DNA from: an uncultured Bacteroides sp.
Lineage (GTDB): Bacteria > Bacteroidota > Bacteroidia > Bacteroidales > Bacteroidaceae
Direction of reading: 5' to 3'
NCBI GenBank assembly: GCA_900766195.1
Contig: CAAFUN010000026.1
Coordinates: 12,665 to 76,664, forward strand
DNA: 64,000 nt
Shown: positions 1-9,106 of the stretch, piece by piece
Position numbering within the stretch: the first letter of the stretch is position 1
How the letters are laid out: every line of letters starts with the position of its first letter
Made by a program: the position numbers and the translations under genes
Notes under the pieces: model-generated
Databases searched by the model: none
Told to the model about the DNA's origin: nothing
Seen by the model: the letters and a program-made list of their open reading frames with translations, nothing else

Positions 1-1065
1 TTTTATGAAAGTTGCGGACCCGAAGGAGAGAAGTTGATAGAATATGTAGAAAAAGAATGGAAACATCAGCCTCATGTGGGTGAATTGCCGTTGGATATTG
101 TGGAACAAGTTATCCGGCATGGTGACCGTGCGGTGGCGGCCATTGATGCGGCAGCCTCTTCTATTGGAAAGAATAGAGAGGAGTTTCTACGGTTGAAAAA
201 TGATATGCATTGTTATCGTGAATTTGCTTACGCTTTCAATCTCAAAGTAAGAGCGGCACAGCATGTGCTGAACTATCAGTGGGGGAAGAATATTGCCGAA
301 CTAGAGCAAGCTCTTCCATTGTTGGAAGAGAGCTTGGAACATTACCGTCGCTTGGTGGCACTTACCAAAGATACCTACTACTACGCTAACAGTATGCAGA
401 CTGCACAACGGCGGATTCCCATTGGAGGTGATGATGGAAAGAATAAGACCTGGAAGGAAATGCTGCCTCATTATGAAGCGGAGCTGAAACACTTCAAAGC
501 AAATGTGGCCATGTTGAAAGCACAGTCTGAAAACCCTGTAGCATTTACCGGAAAAGAGAAGGTGAAAGTATTGATACCGGCTAGTGTAAAGATTCTCAAT
601 GGACAGCAAAGTGCTAAACTACGGAAAGGCACGGTATTGTTTTCCGACTTAAAGGTACGTGTTGAAGCACTGGCTCCGGAATTGGAGAAGTTGACGGCGT
701 TAGCTTTCAATGGTGATAAACAACGTAGAGACGGCACTACCGTTAGCTTTGAAGCTTCCGAACCGGTAAATTTACTAGTGGGTTATTTTAAAGATGACCA
801 GAAGAAATATGCCAAAGCGCCTAAGTTGGAAACTGATGCAGCAGCCAATGAATATGGACAGGCGGAAGTAAAGCTAACTAATGCTATACGGCTGAAAGGT
901 ATGCCGTTGGCGAATGTACACGTTTACCATTTCTCCAAAGGAAAACACTCGTTATTATTGCCTAAGGGTTATCTGTTGGTACTGGGTTTCACTACCGATG
1001 AGGTGCAGATGCGCAATGCGGGACTTGCCGGTGCGGACGAAACGGTGGACTGGTTATTTTATTGA
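1..1065 (+). CDS. C-terminal part of a large PUL enzyme, possibly GH138 alpha-galacturonidase (5' end outside window)
   Basis: The frame is open from base 1 and runs to a TGA at 1063-1065, so the apparent start at 34 (TTG) is not real and the gene begins upstream of the window. The visible 354 residues have a helical region (about 15-165) followed by a beta-rich region with no recognisable catalytic motif, as expected for the tail of a long hydrolase. It is followed after 36 bp by a GH137-GH2 enzyme. In the B. thetaiotaomicron RG-II locus the neighbour of the GH137-GH2 gene (BT0996) is the GH138 alpha-D-galacturonidase BT0997. The GH138 call rests on that synteny rather than on a motif; the partial CDS itself is secure. 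Confidence 0.6.
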   Translation, partial: FYESCGPEGEKLIEYVEKEWKHQPHVGELPLDIVEQVIRHGDRAVAAIDAAASSIGKNREEFLRLKNDMHCYREFAYAFNLKVRAAQHVLNYQWGKNIAELEQALPLLEESLEHYRRLVALTKDTYYYANSMQTAQRRIPIGGDDGKNKTWKEMLPHYEAELKHFKANVAMLKAQSENPVAFTGKEKVKVLIPASVKILNGQQSAKLRKGTVLFSDLKVRVEALAPELEKLTALAFNGDKQRRDGTTVSFEASEPVNLLVGYFKDDQKKYAKAPKLETDAAANEYGQAEVKLTNAIRLKGMPLANVHVYHFSKGKHSLLLPKGYLLVLGFTTDEVQMRNAGLAGADETVDWLFY

Positions 1066-1101
1066 TGGATTTGAATGATACGGATTAAAAGTCTGTTTTA
1101 A

Positions 1102-4100
1102 ATGAAAATGTTTCGGAAGTACGGATTCTTACTTTTACATCCCATACAGCGGATGTCGGTTATTCCCTTTTTGGCTTTTATAGGGATAAGTCTGCTATGT
1201 AGGGCACAGGAAGTGTCACAGCAGCGGATGGCGGCTATTTATGAGGAGGTGAAGACTCCTTATAAGTATGGGCTTGTAGTGGCTCCAACTGACAATAAAC
1301 ATAAGATAGATTGTCCTACAGTGTTCAGAGAGGGGAATAAGTGGTACATGACTTATGTGGTGTATAACGGGAAGACCGGTACGGACGGACGTGGTTACGA
1401 AACGTGGATAGCTGAAAGCGATGACTTGTTAACTTGGAAGACATTGGGCAAAATTCTTTCATATCGCGACGGCAAGTGGGATTGCAATCAACGAGGTGGT
1501 TTTCCTGCTTTACCGGATATGGAATGGGGAGGTAGTTATGGGCTACAATCTTACAAAGGCAAGCATTGGATGACATACATCGGTGGTGAGGGTACCGGCT
1601 ATGAAGCGGTGCGTGCTCCATTGTTTATCGGCTTGGCATGGACAGATAAATCGCTGAACGTAGCTTCGGAATGGGAGGCATTAGATCGACCTATTTTGAG
1701 TATTCACGATAAAGATGCGCAATGGTGGGAAGAACTCACACAGTATAAAAGTACGGTTTATTGGGATAGAAAGAAGGCACTTGGCGAGCCTTTCGTCATG
1801 TTTTACAACGCCGGAGGGCGACATCCACAAACAGGGCTAAAGGGTGAGCGGGTAGGCATTGCTCTTTCACGCGATATGAAGCACTGGAAGCGTTATCCCG
1901 GTAATCCGGTTTTTGCACATGAAGCGGACGGTACCATCACAGGAGATGCACATATTCAGAAGATGGGAGATGTGTACGTGATGTTCTACTTCTCGGCATT
2001 CTCGCCCGAGCGCAAGTATAAGGCATTCAATACATTTGCTGCCAGTTACGATCTTGTTCACTGGACGGAATGGAAGGGAAGTGACCTTATTGTTCCTTCA
2101 AAACCGTATGATGAACTTTTTGCGCACAAGAGTTATGTGGTGAAGCACAACGGAGTGGTCTACCACTTTTATTGTGCGGTAAACCATGAGGAACAACGTG
2201 GCATCGCGGTAGCAACAAGCAAACCGATGGGGCGTTCTACCGTGCATTTTCCTGAGCCTGACTCTAAAGGGAAAAGAGCGGTTGTGTTGCTTGATAAAGA
2301 TTGGAAGACTTGGCTGATAGAGACGAACCAGATGCAGGAACAATTGCTAGGAAATTCAAGTAAAGCAAAGGATGCTTTTTCCTCTAAGGTTGCTGTAAAT
2401 CTACCTCATAATTGGGATGATTATTATGGCTATCGGCAGTTGGTGCATGGCAATCTGCACGGAACAGCTATGTATACTAAAGATTTCCGGATGGAAAAGA
2501 AGTCCGACAAACGATATTTCCTCCGTTTCGAAGGGGTGGGGACGTATGCCACCATCAGTCTGAACGGACGGGACTATGGACGTCATCCGGTGGGACGGAC
2601 TACGCTGACGCTGGATGTGACGGACGGATTGCATGCAGGTATCAACAACTTGCAGGTGAAGGTGGAACATCCGGAGATGATCGCCGACATGCCTTGGGTG
2701 TGTGGTGGATGTTCTTCGGAATGGGGATTTAGTGAAGGGTCGCAACCGTTTGGTATCTTCCGGTCGGTAGAATTGGAGGAAACCGATGAAGTGCGGATTG
2801 AGCCTTTCGGAGTACATGTCTGGAATAATGATTTTACAGCCAATCAGTTGCGCTCTGATGCCGGAGAAGGTGAAAAGAAACCTGCGGTGCAGGTAGACAA
2901 CAACAATAAAGTGCCCGAGGTATATGTGGAGGTCGAAGTGAGAAACTACTCGCAGCGTGTTGAAACGGTGGAAGTGGTGAATAAATTCTCTAACGCCGAT
3001 GGTAAGCAGATATTCCGTTTGACGGAAAACGTAGTCTTACAACCAAGTGAGACCAAGATAGTGAAGCAACGGGCCAAGGTTGAGAACCCGGTGTTATGGT
3101 CATTGGACAATCCGTATTTATATCAACTGACCAGTATGATCAAGCGGGATGGGAAAACCACTGACGAAGTAAACACGCCGTTTGGTATCCGTACAATCAG
3201 TTGGCCTGTGAAGCGGATGGATGGAGACGGACGTTTCTTCCTCAACAATAAACCTGTATTTATCAACGGTGTATGCGAATATGAACATCTTTTCGGACAA
3301 AGTCATGCATTTAGTGATGAACAAGTGGCAGCCCGTGTGAAGATGATAAAAGAAGCCGGCTTTAATGCGTTTAGAGATGCACATCAGCCACACAATTTGG
3401 GTTATCAATCTTATTGGGATAAAGAGGGTATTCTCTGCTGGACGCAATTCTCGGCACACATCTGGTATGATACACCGGAATTCAGAGAGAATTTTAAGAC
3501 GTTGCTCCGTCAATGGGTCAAAGAACGTCGCAATTCACCAAGTGTAGTGATGTGGGGACTTCAGAATGAGAGTGTTCTGCCCAAAGAGTTTGCCGAAGAA
3601 TGCAGTGCGATTATTCGCGAAATGGATCCAACCGCCCGTGATATGCGTGTGATCACTACCTGTAATGGTGGAGAAGGAACAGATTGGAATGTAGTACAGA
3701 ATTGGAGTGGTACATATGGCGGTTCTTTGCAAGATTACGGCAAGGAGCTTTCTGGTAAGAGTCAGTTGTTGAACGGTGAATACGGGGCGTGGAGAAGCAT
3801 CGGACTACATACCGAACCGGGAGAGTTTCAACAGAATGGTACGTGGAGTGAAGAGCGGATGTGCCAGCTGATGGAAATGAAGATCAAACTTGCCGAACAA
3901 GTGAAAGACAGTGTATGCGGTCAATTTCAGTGGGTATACGGCAGTCATGATAATCCCGGAAGACGTCAGCCGGATGAGGCTTATCGGAAAGTGGACAAAG
4001 TGGGACCGTTTAATTATAAAGGCTTGGTGACGCCGTGGGAGGAACCGTTGGACGTCTATTATATGTACAAGTCCAATTATGTACCGGCTGCTCAGGAACC

Positions 4101-5739
4101 GATGGTATATTTAGCATCACACACTTGGCCCCATCGTTTTAAAGACGGAGCTCGTGAGGCTACCATAGAAGTATATAGCAATTGTGACAGTGTGCTACTT
4201 TATAATGATGCCAAGGATACGGTTGAACGAGGCTCCTTTAGTGCAGGGAAAAAAATAAATGAGAAACAACAGTTGAAGGACTCTTCTTCGAATAAACAGA
4301 TGAACACTAGGCATAGATCGAAAGAAAACCAAGGAAATGACTCGCTGTTTATGGGAAGTCGCCTAAGGGGTGCCATTGGAACACATTTCGAATGGAAAGC
4401 GGTACCGGTGAAGTATAATGTGCTTCGTGCGGTGGGCTATTACGGTGGAAAACCCGTATCCGAAGATATTTTGGTATTGGACGGACTGCCTCAGGCTCCC
4501 GGATTCTCCGCTTTGTACCAACCTTCATTCGTCGTACCCTCTGCAGCCGACAATTGGATCGGTAAAAACGTATTAAAAGGAGAGAGAGGATATAATTATC
4601 TTTATCGGATGAATTGTGGTGGAGATGCCTATGTAGATACTTATGGCCAGCATTGGATGCAGGACAGCAACCGCTATTCAAGTTCATGGGCGGATCGTTT
4701 CATGGGTTCTGACAAGGTGATGAAAGGTTTTAGTCCTTATCAAGCCAGTCAGGGTACAACGCATGATCCCATACATGGTACGCACGATTGGACGCTTTTT
4801 CAAACGTTCCGTTTTGGCAGGCATTTGCTGAATTATGATTTCCCAGTGGAGGTCGGTGAATATCGCATCGAGCTTTACTTCGTGGAGCCCTGGTACGGTA
4901 CGGGAAGTAGCGCCAAGACCGATTGTGAAGGTCTGCGTATTTTTGATGTAGTCGTGAATGATTCTGTGTTGATCGATGATCTGGACATTTGGGCAGAAGC
5001 CGGGCACGATGGCGTGTGTAAAAAAGTGGTATACGCCACAGCTAAGGACGGACACTTGAAGATCAGCTTCCCTGAGGTGAAGGTTGGGCAAGCCATCATT
5101 GCTGCCATTGCCATTGCCCGTAAAGGAGTTCAGCCGCTTGAAAAGAGGCATTTGTCTTCGGAGCAGGCATCTTCAGGTCATAAGAAATACTCAGCAGAAA
5201 AAGGACAAGTATCTTCAGATAAGGTAGAGGCAATCGGAACATATACCCGATCATTTCCTACAGACAAAGACAGTCTCTTTAGTTGGAGTGCTTTAGACCG
5301 TGATGTGATGGACAAAACTTCGGCAGAGCTATTGCCGGAAGATGGAAACTCTCGCAATAGTACGGTTTACGAAGCCGAGGATGCCGATGTGCAGGGTGTT
5401 TTTCAAAAGAAGGAAGTTAAGAAGCAAACCGGAATCTTTTTCGGCAAGGGAATAAAAAATAGCATCAGTTGGAACGTATCGGTCGGTTTGGCGCAGGTTT
5501 ATGCCCTCCGATTTAAATATATGAATGCCACTGATGTTCCAGTGAAAGTGCGGATGCAGTTTATAGATGCTAAGGGCATAGTGCTTAGGAATGACGAGCT
5601 GACTTTTGCTGCAACACCCGGAAAGTGGAGATTGCTTAGCACCACTACCGGTTCGTATGTCAATGCCGGGCATTATCGGGTGGTACTCTCTGCCGCTGAT
5701 ATGGATGGGTTGGCATTGGATGCTTTGGAAGTGCAGTAA
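1102..5739 (+). CDS. GH137 beta-L-arabinofuranosidase / GH2 glycosidase fusion with malectin and CBM tail (BT0996-like)
   Basis: This is a 1545-residue exported multidomain enzyme. A signal peptide ends near residue 35 (LLCRAQ). Residues about 45-400 form a five-bladed-propeller-type domain with repeated blade motifs such as CPTVFREG and GDAHIQKMG, which I assign to GH137. From about 430 a GH2 module follows (jelly roll, Ig-like, TIM barrel); its acid/base candidate is E823 in LQNES and its nucleophile candidate is E893 in NGEYG. Residues about 1166-1340 look like a malectin domain (YRMNCGG start). Residues 1421-1545 look like a CBM6/35-type domain (YEAEDA start). Low-complexity linkers lie near 1045-1090 and 1345-1415. 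GH137+GH2 is the architecture of BT0996, which removes beta-L-arabinofuranose and beta-glucuronic acid from RG-II. It probably acts in the periplasm and is cotranscribed with its neighbours. Confidence 0.85.
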   Translation: MKMFRKYGFLLLHPIQRMSVIPFLAFIGISLLCRAQEVSQQRMAAIYEEVKTPYKYGLVVAPTDNKHKIDCPTVFREGNKWYMTYVVYNGKTGTDGRGYETWIAESDDLLTWKTLGKILSYRDGKWDCNQRGGFPALPDMEWGGSYGLQSYKGKHWMTYIGGEGTGYEAVRAPLFIGLAWTDKSLNVASEWEALDRPILSIHDKDAQWWEELTQYKSTVYWDRKKALGEPFVMFYNAGGRHPQTGLKGERVGIALSRDMKHWKRYPGNPVFAHEADGTITGDAHIQKMGDVYVMFYFSAFSPERKYKAFNTFAASYDLVHWTEWKGSDLIVPSKPYDELFAHKSYVVKHNGVVYHFYCAVNHEEQRGIAVATSKPMGRSTVHFPEPDSKGKRAVVLLDKDWKTWLIETNQMQEQLLGNSSKAKDAFSSKVAVNLPHNWDDYYGYRQLVHGNLHGTAMYTKDFRMEKKSDKRYFLRFEGVGTYATISLNGRDYGRHPVGRTTLTLDVTDGLHAGINNLQVKVEHPEMIADMPWVCGGCSSEWGFSEGSQPFGIFRSVELEETDEVRIEPFGVHVWNNDFTANQLRSDAGEGEKKPAVQVDNNNKVPEVYVEVEVRNYSQRVETVEVVNKFSNADGKQIFRLTENVVLQPSETKIVKQRAKVENPVLWSLDNPYLYQLTSMIKRDGKTTDEVNTPFGIRTISWPVKRMDGDGRFFLNNKPVFINGVCEYEHLFGQSHAFSDEQVAARVKMIKEAGFNAFRDAHQPHNLGYQSYWDKEGILCWTQFSAHIWYDTPEFRENFKTLLRQWVKERRNSPSVVMWGLQNESVLPKEFAEECSAIIREMDPTARDMRVITTCNGGEGTDWNVVQNWSGTYGGSLQDYGKELSGKSQLLNGEYGAWRSIGLHTEPGEFQQNGTWSEERMCQLMEMKIKLAEQVKDSVCGQFQWVYGSHDNPGRRQPDEAYRKVDKVGPFNYKGLVTPWEEPLDVYYMYKSNYVPAAQEPMVYLASHTWPHRFKDGAREATIEVYSNCDSVLLYNDAKDTVERGSFSAGKKINEKQQLKDSSSNKQMNTRHRSKENQGNDSLFMGSRLRGAIGTHFEWKAVPVKYNVLRAVGYYGGKPVSEDILVLDGLPQAPGFSALYQPSFVVPSAADNWIGKNVLKGERGYNYLYRMNCGGDAYVDTYGQHWMQDSNRYSSSWADRFMGSDKVMKGFSPYQASQGTTHDPIHGTHDWTLFQTFRFGRHLLNYDFPVEVGEYRIELYFVEPWYGTGSSAKTDCEGLRIFDVVVNDSVLIDDLDIWAEAGHDGVCKKVVYATAKDGHLKISFPEVKVGQAIIAAIAIARKGVQPLEKRHLSSEQASSGHKKYSAEKGQVSSDKVEAIGTYTRSFPTDKDSLFSWSALDRDVMDKTSAELLPEDGNSRNSTVYEAEDADVQGVFQKKEVKKQTGIFFGKGIKNSISWNVSVGLAQVYALRFKYMNATDVPVKVRMQFIDAKGIVLRNDELTFAATPGKWRLLSTTTGSYVNAGHYRVVLSAADMDGLALDALEVQ

Positions 5740-5777
5740 ATAGTAGCTTAAAGATAAAGTCTATTAAAGGAAAGCAG

Positions 5778-8700
5778 ATGAAGCAATTTATTTTATTAAG
5801 TATATTGGGTATTTCTATCTTGAACCAGGGTGTAGCGCAGGAAGTGCGACACGATTGGGAGAATAATCATGTACTCCAAATTAACCGGGAACCGGCAAGA
5901 GCCGGATTCACTCCTTTTCTGCATACCAAGGGAGACTGTTCACTGTCACTGGACGGCATGTGGAAGTTTCATTGCACACCGGTGCCGGAGGGACGGGTGA
6001 ATGATTTTTATAAACCCGGTTTTGATGATCGTTCGTGGGCGAACTTCCCTGTTCCTGCCAACTGGGAGAACAACGGTTACGGCACCCCTATTTACGTTTC
6101 TTCGGGTTATCCGTTTAAGATAGATCCTCCTTTTGTAACTAAAGAACCTAAACCTTCATATACCACTTACAAGGAGCGGAATCCAGTGGGACAATATCGT
6201 CGTTCCTTTGCTTTACCCGATAGTTGGGTTACGGGGCAGACTTTCCTTCGTTTTGAGGGAGTGATGAGTGCTTTTTATGTTTGGATCAACGGTGAGCGTG
6301 TGGGCTACAGCCAAGGTAGCATGGAGCCGAGCGAGTTTAATATAACCCGCTATCTGAATAAAGGAACCAATCGTATTGCTATTGAAGTCTATCGCTATTC
6401 CGATGGATCTTATCTGGAAGATCAGGACTTCTGGCGATTTGGCGGTATCCATCGGAGCGTTCATCTTATCCATACTCCCGATGTTTGTTTGCGCAATTTC
6501 AGTGTACGTACGCTGCCTGTGTCGGGCACCGGTGATTATACGTTGCAAATTGATCCGCTACTGAGTGTGTTTGGCGGACAGAATGGAAAGGGATATATCC
6601 TAAATGCTCTACTGACCGATGATGAAGGAAAACAAATAGCAACGATGCAGGGGAGTGTGGAGGATATACTCGACTTAGAGCATAAAGCGAGCCGGATGAA
6701 CGAATGGTATCCGCAACGTGGGCCTCGAAAGATGGGACGCTTATCGGCTATTATCACATCACCCAAATGCTGGACGGCCGAAACTCCCAATCTATACCAA
6801 CTCAATCTTTCGATAATGGCTGCTGATGGCACTGTAGTACAGCGTGTGGTGCAGCCGGTGGGATTCCGCCACATCGAAATTAAGAACGGACAGATGTGGG
6901 TGAATGGTAATCCGATCCGCCTACGCGGTGTGAACCGGCACGAACACGATCCGTTGACTGCCAGAGTCATGACGGAAAAACGGATGTTGCAGGATATTCT
7001 ACTGATGAAAAGAGCGAACATCAATGCTGTGCGTACCAGTCACTATCCCAATACACCTCGTTGGTATGAGCTGTGTGACAGTATCGGCCTGTACGTCATG
7101 GATGAAGCGGATATTGAGGAACACGGTCTACGCGGAACATTGGCGAATACACCCGATTGGAACGCTGCCTTCATGGATCGTGCTATCCGATTGGCTGAAC
7201 GAGATAAAAACCATCCTTGTGTGGTGATGTGGAGTATGGGTAATGAAAGTGGTTATGGTGCTAACTTTGCTTCCATATCCGGTTTCCTACACAATTTCGA
7301 TCCTACCCGTCCGGTGCACTATGAAGGTGCTCAAGGAGTGAATGGTGAACCCGACCCGAAGACGGTGGATGTGATCAGCCGTTTTTACCCTCGTGTGAAA
7401 CAAGAATATCTCAATCCCGGCACTCTGGAAGGTGAAGATAAGGAGCGACCGGAGAATGCACGTTGGGAGCGTCTATTGGAAATAGCCGAACGGACAAATG
7501 ATGATCGTCCGGTACTGACCAGTGAATATGCACATTGCATGGGCAATGCATTGGGCAATTTCAAAGAATATTGGGACGAAATATATAGTAACCCGCGTAT
7601 GTTGGGTGGATTTATATGGGACTGGGTAGATCAGGGACTTTACAAAACTTTGCCTGATGGAACACGAATGGTGGCGTATGGCGGTGATTTTGGAGATGTA
7701 CCCAATCTGAATGCGTTTTGTTTCAATGGTGTTGTGAGGAGTGATCGCGAAACCACTCCGAAGTATTGGGAAGTGAAAAAGGTTTATGCTCCGGTACAAT
7801 TGGAACACATGCCCGGTGTGGATGGCAATGTGGGAAAACTAGCGGTCATCAATCGCAATCATCATATCGGACTGCAAGGCTATCGTTGCTTATGGACTTT
7901 ATTGGAGAATGGAGTAGTAAAAAAACAGGGTGAGTGGAACTTGCCTGCAGTTGCTCCGGGCATGAAGGGGTATATTGATCTACCGGACTTCTTTAATCGT
8001 TACATACACAACACAGTTATGCAGCAAGAAGGAAATAACGCTGAGGCTGTCGTTTCTACTACAAACAAAGGAAATGATGTTCGTCTCAATGTGAGTATTG
8101 TGTTAAAAGATAAAACGTTGTGGGCCGATACCGGGCATGAAGTGGCGTGGGAGCAGTTTGCGTTGAACAGCAATGAAATGGCGATAGCTACTAGGGTAAA
8201 ACCTTCTGCCCGCAAGTCGGGACAACCTATTCAAGAACTGTTTAAAGAATCTTATTTTCAAGCCTTCCGCGCACCTACAGACAATGACAGAGGATTTGGC
8301 AACTGGCTGGCAAAGGATTGGGAGAAACAGCGCTTGGATGCTCCGGAGGTCATTGTGATTGAACCGGAACGAGAAGTATCAGACAGCGTACAGGGAATAG
8401 GAGATGCAAAAGCTTATACTCAAATGCTTGTCGGTAAGAAAGAATATCGATATGCCGAAGGAAGTATATTGGTTGGTACCGTTTGGAAATTATATCCGGA
8501 TGGTACAGCCGATTTGGAGCAGACTTATACTCCGAAAGGTAATCTGCCCGAACTGCCACGTTTAGGAAGTGCTTTTGTATTGGATGGAGCATATGAAAAT
8601 CTGTCTTGGTACGGACGCGGTCCGTGGGAGAATTACCCTGATCGTAAATCTTCTTGCCTCATTGGGCGGTGGAAAAGTACAGTGAAAGAGCAATACACTC

Positions 8701-9017
8701 CTTACCCCCATCCGCAGGATAGTGGGAACCATGAAGATGTGACTGAGGTTATTCTCACTGATAATAAAGGTCGGGGAATACGTGTTACAGCACTAGATCA
8801 CCCATTTTCTTTCTCAGCTCTGCACTTTAAGGCAACAGACATAAGTCAGGCTACTCATGACTGTTACCTGAAACCCCGGAAAGAGGTGGTGTTGAGCTTG
8901 GATGCTGCTGTGCTCGGGCTGGGTAATAGTAGTTGTGGTCCTGGTGTTCTGAAAAAATATGCCATCGACAAGAGCGTTCCCCATACCTTGAGGCTTCGGT
9001 TCAGCAGAATTAAATGA
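5778..9017 (+). CDS. GH2 family LacZ-type beta-galactosidase-like enzyme
   Basis: This 1079-residue exported enzyme has a signal peptide ending near GVAQ (residue 21). The layout is that of long LacZ-type GH2 proteins: sugar-binding jelly roll, Ig-like domains, a TIM barrel, and a C-terminal beta-galactosidase small-chain-like domain (TDNDRG and GRGPWENYPDRK motifs). The acid/base is probably E490 in GNESGYG and the nucleophile E583 in TSEYAHCMGN. RTSHYP and DEADIEEHG are classic LacZ barrel motifs. The ATG at 5778 follows an AAAGGA stretch. In an RG-II locus GH2 enzymes include an alpha-L-arabinopyranosidase, a beta-galacturonidase and a beta-glucuronidase. Because alpha-L-Arap resembles beta-D-Gal, that is a plausible activity here, but the substrate is inferred. 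Confidence 0.88.
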   Translation: MKQFILLSILGISILNQGVAQEVRHDWENNHVLQINREPARAGFTPFLHTKGDCSLSLDGMWKFHCTPVPEGRVNDFYKPGFDDRSWANFPVPANWENNGYGTPIYVSSGYPFKIDPPFVTKEPKPSYTTYKERNPVGQYRRSFALPDSWVTGQTFLRFEGVMSAFYVWINGERVGYSQGSMEPSEFNITRYLNKGTNRIAIEVYRYSDGSYLEDQDFWRFGGIHRSVHLIHTPDVCLRNFSVRTLPVSGTGDYTLQIDPLLSVFGGQNGKGYILNALLTDDEGKQIATMQGSVEDILDLEHKASRMNEWYPQRGPRKMGRLSAIITSPKCWTAETPNLYQLNLSIMAADGTVVQRVVQPVGFRHIEIKNGQMWVNGNPIRLRGVNRHEHDPLTARVMTEKRMLQDILLMKRANINAVRTSHYPNTPRWYELCDSIGLYVMDEADIEEHGLRGTLANTPDWNAAFMDRAIRLAERDKNHPCVVMWSMGNESGYGANFASISGFLHNFDPTRPVHYEGAQGVNGEPDPKTVDVISRFYPRVKQEYLNPGTLEGEDKERPENARWERLLEIAERTNDDRPVLTSEYAHCMGNALGNFKEYWDEIYSNPRMLGGFIWDWVDQGLYKTLPDGTRMVAYGGDFGDVPNLNAFCFNGVVRSDRETTPKYWEVKKVYAPVQLEHMPGVDGNVGKLAVINRNHHIGLQGYRCLWTLLENGVVKKQGEWNLPAVAPGMKGYIDLPDFFNRYIHNTVMQQEGNNAEAVVSTTNKGNDVRLNVSIVLKDKTLWADTGHEVAWEQFALNSNEMAIATRVKPSARKSGQPIQELFKESYFQAFRAPTDNDRGFGNWLAKDWEKQRLDAPEVIVIEPEREVSDSVQGIGDAKAYTQMLVGKKEYRYAEGSILVGTVWKLYPDGTADLEQTYTPKGNLPELPRLGSAFVLDGAYENLSWYGRGPWENYPDRKSSCLIGRWKSTVKEQYTPYPHPQDSGNHEDVTEVILTDNKGRGIRVTALDHPFSFSALHFKATDISQATHDCYLKPRKEVVLSLDAAVLGLGNSSCGPGVLKKYAIDKSVPHTLRLRFSRIK

Positions 9018-9106
9018 TGCTGACTACTGAATTTTAAGACGGGCAGATGTCCGGGACAATAGGTTGAAACAGTGTTTATCGTAAAATAGTAAAAAGAAAT
9101 ATATAA

